A stretch of DNA of 64,000 bases from DASYTH01 sp035762905 (GCF_035762905.1 NZ_DASUCC010000126.1:13475-77474), one strand, 5' to 3'. Positions 9,353-17,824 are shown, counted from the first letter of the stretch. The notes: generated by a model from the sequence alone, not told the origin. Translations and numbers: made by a program.

Positions 9353-9598
9353 CTAGTTACTCCCGACGCAGCGCGCACCCTTCTCGGCGAGGATGGCCCG
9401 GATGTCGAACGACTTGGCCGAGCGCAGCGCGTTGGCGGCGGCGATGTTGGCGGCCGCGGTGGCGGCCACGGCGGCGGTGACGGTCTCGCGCGTGCCGAGC
9501 TCCTCGGCCAGAATGCGGTCCACGGTCCCGCTGGCCTTGCTCAGCCGGAAGGCCACAACGGCGATCACCGGAACCATCATCAGAAACACCATAGTCAT
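9353..9598 (-). CDS. small membrane-anchored hypothetical protein
   Basis: An 81-residue product with one N-terminal membrane helix (MVFLMMVPVIAVVAFRL) followed by an Ala-rich, probably helical soluble part and a C-terminal Cys. A GGGAG about 9 bases before the ATG supports translation. It lies between the two-component regulator (convergent, 11-base gap) and csrA (same strand, about 150 bases upstream). No family recognised; it could be a stray conserved actinobacterial small membrane protein rather than part of the flagellar set. Confidence 0.5.
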   Translation of the reverse strand: MTMVFLMMVPVIAVVAFRLSKASGTVDRILAEELGTRETVTAAVAATAAANIAAANALRSAKSFDIRAILAEKGARCVGSN

Positions 9599-9745
9599 CG
9601 TGCACGCTCCCTTCGAGATTCAATAGTGGCAACGGAAAAGGTGGATGGAAAGGGCCCGGGAGCCCCTGCAACCGTCCCGCACCTGTGGCGCACCTGGGGA
9701 GTAACCGATGAGATTGGGAACACACGAATCGGCGGGTAACGCCGG

Positions 9746-9988
9746 TCAGTTCCGGGGTTTGGCCTGCCGGAGAATGGCGGACAGTCCGGCCGCGACGGTG
9801 TCGTCGGTCACGGCCGCCTCCTCGTTGGCCCGGCGCAGCTCGCGGTAGACCTCGTCGCGGTGCACGGCCACCGAGCGGGGCGCCTGGATGCCCAGCCGGA
9901 CCACGTCGCCCCGGATGTCCAGCACGGTGACCGTGACCTCGTCCCCGATCCGGATGCTGTCACCGGTACGGCGCGTCAACACCAGCAT
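9746..9988 (-). CDS. csrA: carbon storage regulator CsrA, post-transcriptional regulator
   Basis: An RNA-binding dimer that recognises GGA motifs in mRNA leaders. The 80-residue product begins MLVLTRRTGDSIRIGD, the invariant CsrA N-terminus, and continues with VTVLDIRGDVVRLGIQAP and VHRDEVYREL. The C-terminal extension of about 30 residues is longer than in the enteric protein. The start at 9988 is fixed by the conserved N-terminus and by GAAGGA about 9 bases before it. It follows fliW by 16 bases. In Bacillus, FliW binds CsrA and flagellin, so flagellin secretion controls flagellin translation; the gene pair here predicts the same circuit. Confidence 0.95.
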   Translation of the reverse strand: MLVLTRRTGDSIRIGDEVTVTVLDIRGDVVRLGIQAPRSVAVHRDEVYRELRRANEEAAVTDDTVAAGLSAILRQAKPRN

Positions 9989-10004
9989 GGGGCGGTCCTT
10001 CCGG

Positions 10005-10412
10005 TCAGGGCAGCAGCGGCGCCCGGATAGGGAGATCCTCGGACAGGATGACCTGGACCGCACGCCGGGTCGCCCGGTTGACCACCACCGGCGCCAGCAG
10101 GTTGGCGGTGGCCTGCGCCGGCGTGTCGCCGCCGGTGACCACGAGCAGCACCAGCAGGTCGTCCGCCTTGGCGGTGGCCAGCTGCTCGAGCACCTGGTCG
10201 CCGATCTCCGGGGCGTAGTCCGGGAAGAACGGGGCGGGCGGCACCACGATGAACCGCAGCGCCGGCTCGTCCACCGAGCACAGCGTGAACACCGGTTCGT
10301 CCTCGCCGGAGCCGACCAGGACGAACGTGCGGTGCTCCGGGAAGCCGGGCATGGGTGTGCTGAACTCGATGGTCGGCAGATCCTCTGTGGACGCGGGATC
10401 GATGCGGGTCAT
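10005..10412 (-). CDS. fliW: flagellar assembly factor FliW
   Basis: A 135-residue protein antagonist of CsrA that also binds flagellin. Recognisable family features are IEFSTPMPGFPEHRTFVLV near the N-terminus, LCSVDEPALRFIVVPP, and a C-terminal NLLAPVVVNRATRRAVQVIL. ATG at 10412 is preferred because GGGGAGGAAA lies 8-10 bases upstream; a GTG at 10436 overlapping the flgL stop (GTGA) would add eight residues. Position between flgL and csrA matches the flgL-fliW-csrA order of Bacillus. Confidence 0.93.
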   Translation of the reverse strand: MTRIDPASTEDLPTIEFSTPMPGFPEHRTFVLVGSGEDEPVFTLCSVDEPALRFIVVPPAPFFPDYAPEIGDQVLEQLATAKADDLLVLLVVTGGDTPAQATANLLAPVVVNRATRRAVQVILSEDLPIRAPLLP

Positions 10413-10432
10413 CGTGGCGTTTCCTCCCCGAT

Positions 10433-11317
10433 TCACCGCAAGAAGTCCAGCAGTGAGGGCGTGGTCACCTTCGCGGTGGCGCCGAGCGCCGCCTCGTACC
10501 CGACGCTCTGGCTCTGTAGATCGATGATCGATTTCACCAGGTCGATGTCCTCGAGTTCGGACAGCTCCGAGCCCAGCCGCACCGACTGAGCGCCGGCGGC
10601 GTCACTGGCCGCGGTGAGCTGACTGTAACGGGTGCCCACGGCGGTGAGCGCCGAGTTGACGCTCTCGATCCCCAAATCCAACCGATCGAGGTCGGACCCG
10701 ACCGCGGACGGGTTGCCGCGCAGGTTGGCCACGATCGAGTCGAGCACCCCGAAGAGCTGGTTGGCGCCGGTGCCGAAGGCCGAAGCCGGCACGTCCACCC
10801 GCACCTGCACGTTGTCGGCGATCCGGCGGAGCACCTCACCGCTGTCACCGACGTAGCTGCCGGTGGTGTCGAACGCCGTGCTGCCGGCGGTGGTGCCGCC
10901 GAACACCGGGCGGCCGAGGAACGTGGTGTTGGCCACGGACAGCAGCCCGTCGCGCAGCCCGGCGAGCTCGCCGGCGATCGCCTCGCGGGCGATCGGGTTC
11001 TCCAAGGCGGGCGAGGACATGCCCTGCAGCACCAGATCCCTGGCCCGGTTGAGCATGCTGCTCGCGGTGTTCAGCGCGCCCTCGGCGGTCTCCAGGCGGG
11101 AGACGCCATCGGTGGCGCTGCGCATGTAGCGGTCCTTGGCGGAGAGGTCGCCGCGCAGCCGCAGCGCCTGGGCGGCGCCGGTCGGCCAGTCCGACGGCTT
11201 GGAGATCTGCTTGCCGCTGGCCATCTGCTCGCGCAGCTGCTCGAGGCGGGTCTGGTTGCGCTGCAGTCCGGTCAGCACCCTGGCCGACATCGACTGCTCG
11301 GAAACCCGGAACGTCAT
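10433..11317 (-). CDS. flgL: flagellar hook-filament junction protein FlgL (HAP3)
   Basis: A 294-residue flagellin-like protein that joins hook to filament. The N-terminal helix region (FRVSEQSMSARVLTGLQRN, then QMASGKQISKPSDWP) and the C-terminal helix (DIDLVKSIIDLQSQSVGYEAAL) are typical of FlgL D0/D1 domains. It is secreted through the flagellar export gate, with no Sec signal. The ATG lies 3 bases after the flgK stop, and FlgN encoded at the head of the operon is its expected chaperone. Confidence 0.93.
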   Translation of the reverse strand: MTFRVSEQSMSARVLTGLQRNQTRLEQLREQMASGKQISKPSDWPTGAAQALRLRGDLSAKDRYMRSATDGVSRLETAEGALNTASSMLNRARDLVLQGMSSPALENPIAREAIAGELAGLRDGLLSVANTTFLGRPVFGGTTAGSTAFDTTGSYVGDSGEVLRRIADNVQVRVDVPASAFGTGANQLFGVLDSIVANLRGNPSAVGSDLDRLDLGIESVNSALTAVGTRYSQLTAASDAAGAQSVRLGSELSELEDIDLVKSIIDLQSQSVGYEAALGATAKVTTPSLLDFLR

Positions 11318-11319
11318 GG

Positions 11320-12696
11320 CTACCTCACCATCCTGTTGATCAGCGTGTCCAGCAGCTCGTCGACCGCGGTCATCACCCGGGACGCGGCCTGGTACGACCG
11401 CTGGTAGGCGAGCATCGAGGTGAGCTCCTCGTCGATGTTCACGCCCGCCACCGAGAGCCGGGCGAAGTCCACCTGCGCGGTGATCACGTTCTGGGTCTCG
11501 GAAAGCTGCGTGGCGGTGTTCGTCTCGATGCCGATCCGGGCCACCACCGCGGCGTAGGTGTCGGTGACGCCGCCGGCGGCCCGGCCCAGCTCGGCGAGCT
11601 TGTCGGCGTTGCCGCCGTCCAGCGCGAGGGTCGGGTCGGACGACGCGGCGATGTCGTCGGGGTTGGTGATGGCGACCTTGATGGTGGCCGCCGTGGTGCC
11701 GCTGAAGAACGGCACGCCGGCCGTGCCGGTCGTGGTGTACCCGCCCTGCTGCACCGCGTTGATGCTGTTCGCCAGCATGGCCGCGACGTTGTCCATGGCC
11801 GCGGCGTAACCGGGCAGGGTGACGTTCAGGGCCTCGACCGCCGCGCCGGTCTTGCCGCCCGCGCCGGGCACGGCCGTGCCGTCGTCGGCGAAGCGCACCG
11901 TGACCGGGTCGCCGGCCTGCCCGGCCAGCGTCGCCGAGCCGGTGAGGGTCAGGGCCCGCGCGGTGCTTCCGGTCACCAGCGCCGCGCCGCCGAGCTGGAG
12001 GTCCACCGAACCGTTGGGGTTGCGGGAGGTGGTCGCGCCGGCCAGCTCGGTCAGCCGCAGCACGAGCACGTCCCGCTGGTCGATCAGCTCGTTGGCCTCG
12101 AGGCCGGCGGCCTGGGCCTTGACCACCTTGTCGTTCAGGTCGGCCAGCTTGGTGGCCGCGGTGTTGATGTCGGTGATCGTGTCGGTCAGCCCGTGCCGCT
12201 GGGCCTCGAACCGGGTGGCGAACCCGGTGGCCATGGTGTTCAGCGAGGTGGCCACGATCTGGGCACGCACCAGCAGTTGGTTGCGGGCGGCCGAGTCACC
12301 GGGCGAGTCGGCGACGTCGGTGAAGCCGCCCCACAGCTGGCCGAGCCGGGCCTGCAGGCCGGAGTCGCTCGGCTCGTCGAAGGTCGACTCGATGTCGAGC
12401 AGCGCGTCGGTCCGGCTGTTCAGCAGGGCCTGCCGGGCGTGCTCGGTGTGCGCCCGGGTCTCCAGGTACACGTCCCGCATCCGGACCGTGCCAAGCACGT
12501 TCACCCCGCCGTCGTACGGGTTCGGGGTGGCCCACAGGGCCGGGACCGCGGTGCCGCCGACCGCGGTGGTCTCCAGCCGCTGGCGGCTGTATCCCTCGGT
12601 GTTGGCGTTGGCGATGTTCTGGCCGGTCAGCTCCAGGCCGCGGCGCTGCGCCTTGAGCGCGGACAGCGCGGTGTTCAGTCCGGAGAAGGTGCTCAT
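11320..12696 (-). CDS. flgK: flagellar hook-associated protein FlgK (HAP1)
   Basis: Connects hook to FlgL. The 458-residue product begins MSTFSGLNTALSALKAQRRG followed by LTGQNIANANTEGYSRQR, the rod/hook-family N-terminal motif, and ends with the matching C-terminal helix (NIDEELTSMLAYQRSYQAA, then DELLDTLINRMVR). The start codon overlaps the flgN stop by one base (TGATG), so translation is coupled to its chaperone. Confidence 0.95.
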   Translation of the reverse strand: MSTFSGLNTALSALKAQRRGLELTGQNIANANTEGYSRQRLETTAVGGTAVPALWATPNPYDGGVNVLGTVRMRDVYLETRAHTEHARQALLNSRTDALLDIESTFDEPSDSGLQARLGQLWGGFTDVADSPGDSAARNQLLVRAQIVATSLNTMATGFATRFEAQRHGLTDTITDINTAATKLADLNDKVVKAQAAGLEANELIDQRDVLVLRLTELAGATTSRNPNGSVDLQLGGAALVTGSTARALTLTGSATLAGQAGDPVTVRFADDGTAVPGAGGKTGAAVEALNVTLPGYAAAMDNVAAMLANSINAVQQGGYTTTGTAGVPFFSGTTAATIKVAITNPDDIAASSDPTLALDGGNADKLAELGRAAGGVTDTYAAVVARIGIETNTATQLSETQNVITAQVDFARLSVAGVNIDEELTSMLAYQRSYQAASRVMTAVDELLDTLINRMVR

Positions 12697-13178
12697 CAGA
12701 CAGCCTCGTCAATCAGTCGGGCGCCACCGCTCGCGGCGGCCAGGTTTCCGTCCGGTCCATACATTCCGGTCGCGCCGTTGACCAGCGCCAGCGCCTGCTG
12801 CGCGGCGCGCTGGCCCGAGGTGAGCAGCTCCCGGTTGGCCCGCACGGCCGCGTCGATCTCGGCGGCCAGGCCGACCAGCGCCTTGCGGTGCTCGGCGAAG
12901 GTCTCCCGCCACGGCTCGTCGAGCACGGCGATCAGGTCGGCAAGGCTCGCCGCTGCCGGCAGCCCGTATTCGGCCGCGACCGCGTCGAAGGCGGCCGCCC
13001 GGAACACCTCGTTGGCCTGCACCTGCTCGAGCACCAGCTCGACCTCGTAGGTCGCCGAGCCCAGCCAGCGGGTGCGGCCCGCGGTCAGGATCAGGCTCTC
13101 CGCGTCCAGTTTGAACAGCAGCATGGACAGCAGCTCGCGCTGCCGCCACAGGATGTTCGACGTCTCCATGAGACTCAT
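12696..13178 (-). CDS. flgN: FlgN-type flagellar export chaperone
   Basis: A 160-residue, mostly helical protein with METSNILWRQRELLSMLLFK at its N-terminus and a long helical region; this fits the FlgN family, which escorts FlgK and FlgL to the export gate. The ATG at 13178 has GAGGAGGG about 9 bases upstream. It heads the minus-strand operon flgN-flgK-flgL-fliW-csrA and lies 48 bases downstream of a sigma-28-like promoter. Assignment rests on position and helical character more than on diagnostic residues. Confidence 0.8.
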   Translation of the reverse strand: MSLMETSNILWRQRELLSMLLFKLDAESLILTAGRTRWLGSATYEVELVLEQVQANEVFRAAAFDAVAAEYGLPAAASLADLIAVLDEPWRETFAEHRKALVGLAAEIDAAVRANRELLTSGQRAAQQALALVNGATGMYGPDGNLAAASGGARLIDEAV

Positions 13179-13225
13179 CCGGTGTGCCCTCCTCGGTGCG
13201 TGCACGGGCGGTCGTCCTACGCACC

Positions 13226-13251
13226 ATCGGCACGGCGTGGGTGGACCTGAG
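13226..13251 (-). promoter_or_regulatory. sigma-28-type promoter of flgN operon
   Basis: Read on the minus strand: CTCAG (13251-13247), a 15-base spacer, GCCGAT (13231-13226). Spacing and both hexamers match the motif before fliC, flgB and cheA. It lies 47 bases before the flgN start. Confidence 0.75.
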
Positions 13252-13368
13252 CGCTCGCGCCCCTGCCACCGAGCGGCAACCGTATGAGCAGCGGAAATAC
13301 ACCCGTGAGCCCCGACTCTCGACATCACCGGGCGGTCGAGCCCGGAGGCCATCGGGAGGAAACCGCTC

Positions 13369-14241
13369 ATGCTGCAGATCAGGACCGCTGCCCCCACCAC
13401 GTTCGACGCCAACGTGGCCATCGAGACAAACCTGCCGCTGGTGGGGCACCTCGTGCGGGAGATCCTGGCCAGGGTACCTGCGCATGTCCGCCGCGAGGAT
13501 CTGTTCTCCGCCGGTTCCGAGGCGCTGGTGAACGCGGCCCGCGCGTTCGATCCGGAGCGCGGCATCCCGTTCACCGCGTTCGCCACCATGCGGGTGCGCG
13601 GCGCGCTGCTGGACGAGCTGCGCGGCCTGGACTGGGCGTCCCGTTCGGTGCGCGGCAAGGCCCGCCGGATGGAGCAGGCCCGCGACCAGTTCGTCGCCCG
13701 GCACGGCCGCACCCCCAACGACATCGAGCTGGCCACGCAGATGGAGACCGACATCACCGAGGTGGTGTCCATTCGCGACGACGTGCAGCGCTCGGTCGTG
13801 CTGAGCCTGCAGGGCATCGCCGGCGAGGGCCCGGGCGGCGCGGAGGTCGCGGTCGTCGAGCGGCGCCGGTCGCCGGAGGAGGTGCTGATCGACCGCGAGC
13901 GGATCGGCTACCTGCACGACGCGATCTCGGCGTTGCCGGAGCGGCTGCGCCGGGTCATCGAGGCCTACTACTTCCAGTCCCGGCCGATGGCCGAGCTGGC
14001 CGAGGAGCTCGAGGTCACCGAGTCGCGGGTGTCCCAGCTGCGCGCCGAGGCGACCGCCCTGCTGCGCGACGGCATCAACGCGCAGCTGGCCCCGGAGCTG
14101 GTCGACACGCCGGCCAAGCCGGACGGCTGCGCCGCCCGCCGCCGCGCCTCCTACTACGCCGCGATCGCCGCCACCAGCGTGCTGCGCACCCGGCTCGCGC
14201 ACACCAGTCTTGACGGTGTTCCCGTCAACCAGTTGGGCTGA
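13369..14241 (+). CDS. fliA: flagellar RNA polymerase sigma factor (sigma-28)
   Basis: A 290-residue group 3 sigma factor that directs late flagellar and chemotaxis transcription. Region 2 is seen in RAFDPERGIPFTAFATMRVR and LLDELRGLDWASRSVR, region 3 in RRMEQARDQFVARHGRTPN, and region 4 in ALPERLRRVIEAYYFQS with the recognition helix VTESRVSQLRAEA. The ATG has GGGAGGAAA upstream. The gene is divergent from flgN. Its own upstream region (13252-13368) lacks the CTCAG-N15-GCCGAT motif, so it is probably transcribed by another sigma factor. A C-terminal tail of about 50 residues after region 4 is longer than usual. No anti-sigma FlgM gene is recognisable in this window. Confidence 0.95.
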   Translation: MLQIRTAAPTTFDANVAIETNLPLVGHLVREILARVPAHVRREDLFSAGSEALVNAARAFDPERGIPFTAFATMRVRGALLDELRGLDWASRSVRGKARRMEQARDQFVARHGRTPNDIELATQMETDITEVVSIRDDVQRSVVLSLQGIAGEGPGGAEVAVVERRRSPEEVLIDRERIGYLHDAISALPERLRRVIEAYYFQSRPMAELAEELEVTESRVSQLRAEATALLRDGINAQLAPELVDTPAKPDGCAARRRASYYAAIAATSVLRTRLAHTSLDGVPVNQLG

Positions 14242-14275
14242 CCCGAAAAAAATCCAAAAGTCGTCGGCGGGTTTT

Positions 14276-14301
14276 CTCAGCCCGGAACCGCACGAGCCGA
14301 T
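14276..14301 (+). promoter_or_regulatory. sigma-28-type promoter of flagellin gene
   Basis: CTCAG (14276-14280), 15-base spacer, GCCGATGA (14296-14303). The -10 is close to the known sigma-28 element GCCGATAA. The expected transcript start is near 14308, giving a leader of about 54 bases before the fliC ATG. Confidence 0.8.
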
Positions 14302-14315
14302 GACATGTTTGCCGG

Positions 14316-14361
14316 GCCACGGATGGACCGGAAACGGACTCAATTCAAGGAGGAAATCATC
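14316..14361 (+). promoter_or_regulatory. flagellin mRNA leader with six GGA motifs (possible CsrA target)
   Basis: GGA occurs at 14321, 14325, 14330, 14336, 14349 and 14352, the last two forming the AAGGAGGA ribosome-binding site. CsrA binds GGA-containing loops, often with one site over the ribosome-binding site. CACGGATG at 14319-14326 resembles the high-affinity consensus. csrA and fliW are encoded 4 kb away. Confidence 0.5.
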
Positions 14362-15189
14362 ATGAGTCTGCGTATCAACAGCAACATCGCTGCGATGAAC
14401 GCGTACCGCAACCTGTCGTCGAACGACAAGATGATGCAGAGCTCGCTGGAGAAGCTGTCCTCTGGCCTGCGCATCAACAAGGCGGCCGACGACGCTGCCG
14501 GTCTGTCGATCTCCCAGGGCCTGCAGGCTCAGATCGGCGGCCTGACCGTGGCTGCGCGCAACGCTCAGGACGGCGTGAACGTCGTGCAGATCGCCGACGG
14601 TGCTCTGACCGAGACCAGTGCGATCCTGCAGCGCATGCGTGACCTGGCGGTCCAGGCGGCCAACGCCGGTTCGCAGGACACCGACGCCCGGACGGCGGCT
14701 CAGACCGAGGTCACCCAGCTCATCGACGAGCTGGACCGGATCGCGGACACCACCGCCTTCGGCGGCCAGAAGCTGCTCGACCAGGCCTACAACGGCACCT
14801 TCCAGGTCGGCGCCAACTCCGGCGAGTCGATCAGCGTTGACCTGACCGCGCAGGGCTTCGACGCCGCCGGGCTGGGCGTCGACGCGATCGACCTGATCGC
14901 CGTTGGTGCTGCGGACGCCGCGATCACCACGCTCGACACGGCGATCACGGACCTGTCCACGGCGCGCGCCAACCTCGGTGCGTACCAGAACCGGTTCGAG
15001 CACACCATCAACAACCTCAATGTTCAGATTGAGAACCTGTCCGCGTCGAAGTCGGCCATCACCGACACCGACATGGCTCAGGAGATGGTCAAGTTCACCC
15101 GGTCGCAGATCCTGTCGCAGGCGGGCACCGCGATGCTGGCTCAGGCCAACCAGGCGCCGCAGTCCGTGCTGCAGCTGCTGCGGGGCTGA
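14362..15189 (+). CDS. fliC: flagellin, filament subunit
   Basis: The 275-residue filament protein begins MSLRINSNIAAMNAYRNLSS and ends ILSQAGTAMLAQANQAPQS then VLQLLRG, the canonical D0 ends. The length leaves D0/D1 and only a very small central domain, so the filament should be thin and smooth. The ATG at 14362 follows AAGGAGGAAATCATC, one of the strongest ribosome-binding sites in the window; the frame extends further upstream but that stretch is leader. Codon use is visibly biased towards GCT/GGT compared with neighbours, in keeping with high expression. A strong hairpin terminator follows. Confidence 0.97.
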   Translation: MSLRINSNIAAMNAYRNLSSNDKMMQSSLEKLSSGLRINKAADDAAGLSISQGLQAQIGGLTVAARNAQDGVNVVQIADGALTETSAILQRMRDLAVQAANAGSQDTDARTAAQTEVTQLIDELDRIADTTAFGGQKLLDQAYNGTFQVGANSGESISVDLTAQGFDAAGLGVDAIDLIAVGAADAAITTLDTAITDLSTARANLGAYQNRFEHTINNLNVQIENLSASKSAITDTDMAQEMVKFTRSQILSQAGTAMLAQANQAPQSVLQLLRG

Positions 15190-15207
15190 TTTCAGTCCCT
15201 GATACGT

Positions 15208-15250
15208 GGACCGGGCGGGAGTACCCCGACCCCGCCCGGTCCGCCTTTTC
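15208..15250 (+). terminator. intrinsic terminator after fliC
   Basis: A perfect 12-bp stem (15208-15219 with 15231-15242) and an 11-base loop, followed by a short T-rich run (CCTTTTC). It lies 19 bases after the flagellin stop codon, which should isolate the very abundant fliC message from fliD. Confidence 0.85.
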
Positions 15251-15278
15251 CTGGTCTAAAGCGGAGGAATGATCACCC

Positions 15279-16565
15279 ATGGCTAGCGTCGACGGTCTGG
15301 TTACCGGACTGGACACCACCTCGATCATCTCGCAGCTCATGCAGCTCGAGGCCATGCCGCAGACCAGGCTCAAGAACCAGGTCAGCGCCCAGCAGACGGT
15401 GCAGAGCTCCTACCAGGCGATCAACGCGCGCATGATGGCCGTGCGCAATGCCGCCCAGGCGCTCACCACCGCCACGACCTGGCAGGCGGTGACCGCGACA
15501 AGCTCGACCGACGCGGTCACCGCCTCGGCTGGGGCCACCGGGCAGGCCGGCTCCACCACGTTCGACGTGGTCCGGCTGGCCGCCGCGCACGTGGCCACCT
15601 CGACCGGCTCCGGTGCGCCGGCCGCCGGCGGGTCGATCGACCTGACCATCGGCGGGAAGACCACCACGATCACCGTCGGCACCAACACCGCCCAGGGGGT
15701 GGCGGACGCGGTCAACAACGCCAAGCTCGGCGTGCGGGCCGCGGTGCTGAACACCACCACCGGACCGGTGCTGCAGTTCTCCGCGCAGACCACCGGGGCC
15801 GCGAGCGCCTTCACCATCACCGGCCTGACCGACCCGGTCGTCGTGCAGACCGCGGGCGCGGACGCCGAGATCGCGGTCGGCGCGCACCGGATCACCAGCG
15901 CGGACAACACCTTCAAGGACCTCATTCCCGGGGTGACCATCAAGGTCAACAAGATCGAGACCGGTGTCACCGTGAGCTCCGCCCCGGACGTGAACAAACT
16001 CGCCGACGCCATGCAGGCGCTGGTGACCGCGATCAACGCGACGGTCACCGACATCAACACCAAGAGTGCGCCCGGCACCGGCGGCAAGGGCGGCGGCGCC
16101 CTTCAGGCCGACTCGCTGGTCCGCAGCCTGCGCGGCGAGCTGCTCTCGGGCATCAGCAGCGGCATCGACAAGGGCGCAGGCGTCCGGCCGGAGAGCTTGG
16201 CCCCGATCGGTGTGCAACTGGACCGCTACGGCGTCGTGCAGTTCGACCGGGAGAAGTTCCTCGCGGCCTACCAGGCCGACCCGGCCAAGCTGCAGAGCAC
16301 GGTCAGCACCGGGTTCGCCAAGACCTACGAGACCATGGCCAACAGGGCGACCAACTCCACCGACGGTCGCATCACCCAGGCCATCCAGGGCGTGCAGACC
16401 TCGGTGCGCCGGATGAACAACGAGATCTTCGCCTGGGACGCCCGGCTGACGGCCAAGAAGGCCAGCCTCCAGCGCCAGTACTCCGGGCTGGAAGTGGCGC
16501 TGGGCAAGTTGAAGGACCAGTCCTCCTGGCTCGCCGGCCAGCTCGCCGGCCTGCCGAACTCCTAG
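15279..16565 (+). CDS. fliD: filament cap protein FliD (HAP2)
   Basis: Caps the growing filament and assists flagellin folding. The 428-residue product begins ASVDGLVTGLDTTSIISQLM, the family signature, with Ala/Thr-rich central domains and a C-terminal helical region (AWDARLTAKKASLQRQYSGL) that fits the D0 leg. GGAGGA about 13 bases before the ATG serves as ribosome-binding site. No own sigma-28 motif was found between the fliC terminator and this gene, so it probably depends on read-through. Confidence 0.95.
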   Translation: MASVDGLVTGLDTTSIISQLMQLEAMPQTRLKNQVSAQQTVQSSYQAINARMMAVRNAAQALTTATTWQAVTATSSTDAVTASAGATGQAGSTTFDVVRLAAAHVATSTGSGAPAAGGSIDLTIGGKTTTITVGTNTAQGVADAVNNAKLGVRAAVLNTTTGPVLQFSAQTTGAASAFTITGLTDPVVVQTAGADAEIAVGAHRITSADNTFKDLIPGVTIKVNKIETGVTVSSAPDVNKLADAMQALVTAINATVTDINTKSAPGTGGKGGGALQADSLVRSLRGELLSGISSGIDKGAGVRPESLAPIGVQLDRYGVVQFDREKFLAAYQADPAKLQSTVSTGFAKTYETMANRATNSTDGRITQAIQGVQTSVRRMNNEIFAWDARLTAKKASLQRQYSGLEVALGKLKDQSSWLAGQLAGLPNS

Positions 16566-16592
16566 CCCGGACCGAAGCGAGGGACACCCACC

Positions 16593-16994
16593 ATGTCGGC
16601 ACCCGTGCGGCTGCGCTACCTGACGGACACGATCGCCACCGCCTCTCCGGCCCGGCTGCTCGTCATGCTCTACGACCGGCTGTGCCTTGACCTGGAGCGC
16701 GCGCACGCGGCGCTGCTCGCGGGCGAGCGCGAGCCCGCCTCGGATGCGCTGGTGCACGCCCAGGACATCCTGATGGAGCTGCGCGGTTCGCTGCGCCTCG
16801 ACGGCTGGGACGGGGCGGCGAACCTGTCCGGCATCTACACCTTTCTGATCGGTGAGCTGCTCAAGGCCAACATCCGGCAGGAGCCCGACCGGGTGTCCGC
16901 CTGCCTGGCCACGGTGCGGCCGCTGCGCGACACCTGGCGCGAGGCCCTGGGGAGCAACCCGCACGCACCCGCCGAGCTGCGTGCTCTTGCCTGA
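16593..16994 (+). CDS. fliS: flagellin export chaperone FliS
   Basis: A 133-residue helical chaperone that holds unfolded flagellin before export. The N-terminal LRYLTDTIATASPARLLVML then YDRLCLDLERA corresponds to the well-conserved FliS start. It follows fliD by 27 bases, the standard fliD-fliS order. Confidence 0.93.
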   Translation: MSAPVRLRYLTDTIATASPARLLVMLYDRLCLDLERAHAALLAGEREPASDALVHAQDILMELRGSLRLDGWDGAANLSGIYTFLIGELLKANIRQEPDRVSACLATVRPLRDTWREALGSNPHAPAELRALA

Positions 16995-17007
16995 GCGGAC
17001 CGAGCCG

Positions 17008-17337
17008 ATGAGCACCGTGCCCGCGACCTGGCAGGAGACCTGGGCGGCCGCCCTCGACCGGCTCGAGGAAGACGTCGCCACCGTCGAGGCGCTGCTCGCC
17101 GAGGAGCACCAGCTCCGCTCGCTGCCCCCCGTCGACCCCTGGCGCCCGCCGGCCGGCCTCGGGCCGCTGCCGGTCGACCTGCGGCCGCGGGCCGACCAGG
17201 TGCTGGCCCGCCAGCTCGCCGTCGCCGAGCGGATCGCCGCGATCATGACCGGGACCGCCCGGCAGGCCGCGATGCTCGGCCGGATCGACGACGGCCGCGG
17301 CGCGCCCCGGCCCAACTACGTCGACTGCGCCATGTGA
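17008..17337 (+). CDS. small helical protein, FliT-like position
   Basis: A 109-residue protein with an N-terminal helical part (WQETWAAALDRLEEDVATVE) and a C-terminal helix around ARQLAVAERIAAIM. It sits directly after fliS where FliT occurs in other bacteria, 13 bases from the fliS stop. Sequence alone does not prove FliT; it may be an actinobacteria-specific flagellar accessory protein. The start is the ATG at 17008; the ribosome-binding site is weak (GGACCGAG). Confidence 0.6.
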   Translation: MSTVPATWQETWAAALDRLEEDVATVEALLAEEHQLRSLPPVDPWRPPAGLGPLPVDLRPRADQVLARQLAVAERIAAIMTGTARQAAMLGRIDDGRGAPRPNYVDCAM

Positions 17338-17355
17338 CCGTCCTCACTGGACGGT
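17337..17355 (+). terminator. short hairpin after the fliD-fliS unit
   Basis: A perfect 7-bp stem ACCGTCC / GGACGGT with a 5-base loop, beginning at the last base of the preceding stop codon. There is no T-run, so it is a weak or factor-assisted terminator. It is 13 bases upstream of the flgB promoter. Confidence 0.45.
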
Positions 17356-17367
17356 AACGCGATAGTT

Positions 17368-17393
17368 CTCAGCCGCGAGGCATCCCCGCCGAT
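17368..17393 (+). promoter_or_regulatory. sigma-28-type promoter of flgB operon
   Basis: CTCAG (17368-17372), 15-base spacer, GCCGAT (17388-17393). It is 81 bases before the flgB start, so rod, MS-ring and export genes would be in the same sigma class as flagellin. Confidence 0.75.
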
Positions 17394-17474
17394 CTCTTCG
17401 GTAGGAGCACGGACAGCTCAGCCCTGATAGCCACGGATCGGCACACCAGGAACGAAAAAACGAGGAGCTTTGTC

Positions 17475-17822
17475 GTGTTCGACGACCTCGCGTCCAGCGC
17501 GGTGCGATCGGCGTTGACCGGCCTGTCCACCCGACAGCGCGTGTCCGCCAACAATATCGCCAACTTGCAGACCCCGGGCTTCACCGCCGTGCGGGTCGAG
17601 TTCGAAGACGCGCTGCGCAACGCCGTCGAGTCCGGCGACACCTCCCGGGTCACCCCCACCTACGCCGACTCACCGTTGGCCGCGCGCCAGGACGGCAACA
17701 ACGTCAACCTCGACGAGGAGACGCTGTCCGCAATGGACACCGGCCTGCGCTACCAGCTAATGCTGCGCGCGCTCGACGAGAAGTACGAGTTGGTCAGCAC
17801 CGTGTTGAAGGGCGGGCGCTAG
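17475..17822 (+). CDS. flgB: proximal rod protein FlgB
   Basis: A 115-residue rod subunit. It carries LSTRQRVSANNIANLQTPGF, the rod/hook-family N-terminal motif, and the matching C-terminal helix (MDTGLRYQLMLRALDEKYE). Start is GTG at 17475 with GAGGAG 9-10 bases before it. It is the first gene of a 13-gene morphogenetic operon. Confidence 0.93.
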   Translation: MFDDLASSAVRSALTGLSTRQRVSANNIANLQTPGFTAVRVEFEDALRNAVESGDTSRVTPTYADSPLAARQDGNNVNLDEETLSAMDTGLRYQLMLRALDEKYELVSTVLKGGR

Positions 17823-17824
17823 AC

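Noticed and set aside
12709..15003. 764-residue minus-strand ORF across fliA and fliC
   Set aside because: It opposes two certain genes and shares only frame-shifted shadow sequence; no conserved motif.
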